Source of the DNA: Ferroglobus sp.
GTDB taxonomy: Archaea > Halobacteriota > Archaeoglobi > Archaeoglobales > Archaeoglobaceae
Direction: 5' to 3'
Assembly (NCBI GenBank): GCA_015523665.1
Contig: WAJX01000025.1
Span: forward strand, 1 to 6,166
DNA: 6,166 nt
The stretch's first letter is position 1. Every line of letters begins with the position of its first letter. This document shows positions 5,632-6,166 of this stretch, piece by piece. A program made the translations under genes and the position numbers. The notes under the pieces are model-generated. The model saw only the letters and a program-made list of their open reading frames with translations. It did no database searches and had not been told where the DNA came from.

Positions 5632-6126
5632 ATGAAACTAAAGGGAAAGGTTTGGAAATTTGGAGACAACATCTCAACAGACCACATCGTTCCTGGGAGG
5701 TATTATCACCTAAGAAGTAATATTGAAGAACTTGCTAAACATATCATGGAAGACGTGGATGCAGAATTTTATAAGAAAATCTCTCCCGGAGATCTTATCG
5801 TTGCTGGAAAGAACTTTGGAATGGGGAGTAGTAGAGAACACGCTCCACTCGCATTAAAGGTCGCTGGAATTTCTGCAGTAATCGCAAAATCTTTCGCGAG
5901 GATATTCTATAGAAACGCCATAAATATCGGATTACCACTCCTCATTGCAGATACAGACATGATAGAAAGCGGAGATTTACTTGAAATTAATTTTGAAAGT
6001 GGCATAATCAAAAATTTGACAAAGAAAATCGATATAAAAACTAAACCCCTTCCAAAGATTATGATAAATATACTCAATGAGGGGGGACTTATAAATTATG
6101 TTAAAAAATACGGAGATGTGAGATGA
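5632..6126 (+). CDS. leuD: small subunit of a LeuD/HacB-type dehydratase (isopropylmalate isomerase or homoaconitase-like)
   Basis: The 164-residue swivelling-domain subunit works with a separate iron-sulfur large subunit (LeuC/HacA type), not found here, to move a hydroxyl group through a dehydration-rehydration step. Signatures: [20 protein letters not shown] (5-24), [17 protein letters not shown] (56-72) containing the GxSSREHA active-site loop, [18 protein letters not shown] (85-102), and a C-terminal helix ending [14 protein letters not shown]. Length is normal for archaeal small subunits. The substrate loop reads YYHLRS (24-29). Isopropylmalate enzymes usually have YLVY there and methanogen homoaconitase has YLRT, so Arg28 leaves the substrate open: isopropylmalate, homoaconitate or another 2-substituted malate. 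The gene symbol is therefore the family default. The ATG at 5632 is placed by the promoter spacing and the family N terminus. The stop overlaps the next gene's ATG. Confidence 0.85.
   Translation: MKLKGKVWKFGDNISTDHIVPGRYYHLRSNIEELAKHIMEDVDAEFYKKISPGDLIVAGKNFGMGSSREHAPLALKVAGISAVIAKSFARIFYRNAINIGLPLLIADTDMIESGDLLEINFESGIIKNLTKKIDIKTKPLPKIMINILNEGGLINYVKKYGDVR
6112..6115 (+). promoter_or_regulatory. Shine-Dalgarno site for the downstream CPIC gene
   Basis: GGAG inside the last codons of the dehydratase subunit gene lies 7 nt before the ATG at 6123, the first of two tandem ATG codons. This supports translation coupled to the upstream gene. Confidence 0.5.
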
Positions 6127-6166
6127 TGAAGTGTCCGATCTGTGGGAACACAGCATATTTCTATAT
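6123..6166 (+). CDS. N-terminal fragment of a probable zinc-ribbon protein, cut by the window edge
   Basis: Fourteen codons are visible: [18 protein letters not shown] followed by Gly (C4, C7) is the first knuckle of a treble-clef or zinc-ribbon motif, and a second CxxC would be expected beyond the window. The start overlaps the upstream stop as ATGATGA, with a GGAG 7 nt before it, so a coupled second gene of the same operon is likely. The ATG at 6126 is an alternative start. The family cannot be named from this piece. Candidates include a small Zn-ribbon regulator or a ZPR1-like protein, but these are guesses. Confidence 0.6.
   Translation, partial: MMKCPICGNTAYFY

Overview
The window looks like a chromosomal segment of an AT-rich euryarchaeon. 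The evidence is an isoprenoid gene pair (type 2 IPP isomerase and a short-chain prenyl synthase), an archaeal-type glutamyl-tRNA synthetase, AT-rich TATA-like boxes about 25 nt ahead of start codons, and a mix of apparently leaderless and Shine-Dalgarno-led genes. From memory, the GluRS nucleotide-binding sequence (PNPNGPPTLGSARG instead of an HIGH-type motif) is like that of Archaeoglobi and Methanosarcina relatives. The assignment to that part of the Euryarchaeota is an inference.

Layout, all genes on the + strand. Positions 1-66 may hold the 3' end of an unidentified gene. Positions 67-775 carry no convincing gene. This stretch is a block of about 30% G+C (hand count over 181-600) between two stretches with no G or C at all (84-142 and 630-685), and it contains short inverted and direct repeats. 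Positions 776-1510 encode a TatD-family metal-dependent hydrolase with its own promoter and a T-tract terminator. Positions 1687-5408 form a compact operon: fni (type 2 IPP isomerase), idsA (geranylgeranyl diphosphate synthase, 4-nt overlap with fni) and gltX (36-nt gap). A 223-nt AT-rich spacer then separates gltX from a second unit, a LeuD/HacB-type dehydratase small subunit (5632-6126) whose stop overlaps the start of a small CPIC-containing gene cut off by the window edge.

Fni equilibrates IPP and DMAPP, and IdsA condenses them to the C20 diphosphate used for archaeal ether lipids, so these two genes are consecutive steps of one pathway. GltX next to them is a known archaeal neighbourhood (inference from remembered gene orders), but the RNase J gene often found between fni and idsA is absent. 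The dehydratase subunit belongs to leucine or related 2-oxoacid elongation chemistry. It needs a large subunit that is not in this window, and its substrate loop is not the usual isopropylmalate type.

I see no mobile element, CRISPR array, tRNA or rRNA, and no clearly new multi-gene system. The points most worth a second look are the orphan block at 67-775, the doubly altered class I signatures of GltX, the substrate loop of the LeuD-like protein, and the consistent split between leaderless first genes and SD-led internal genes.
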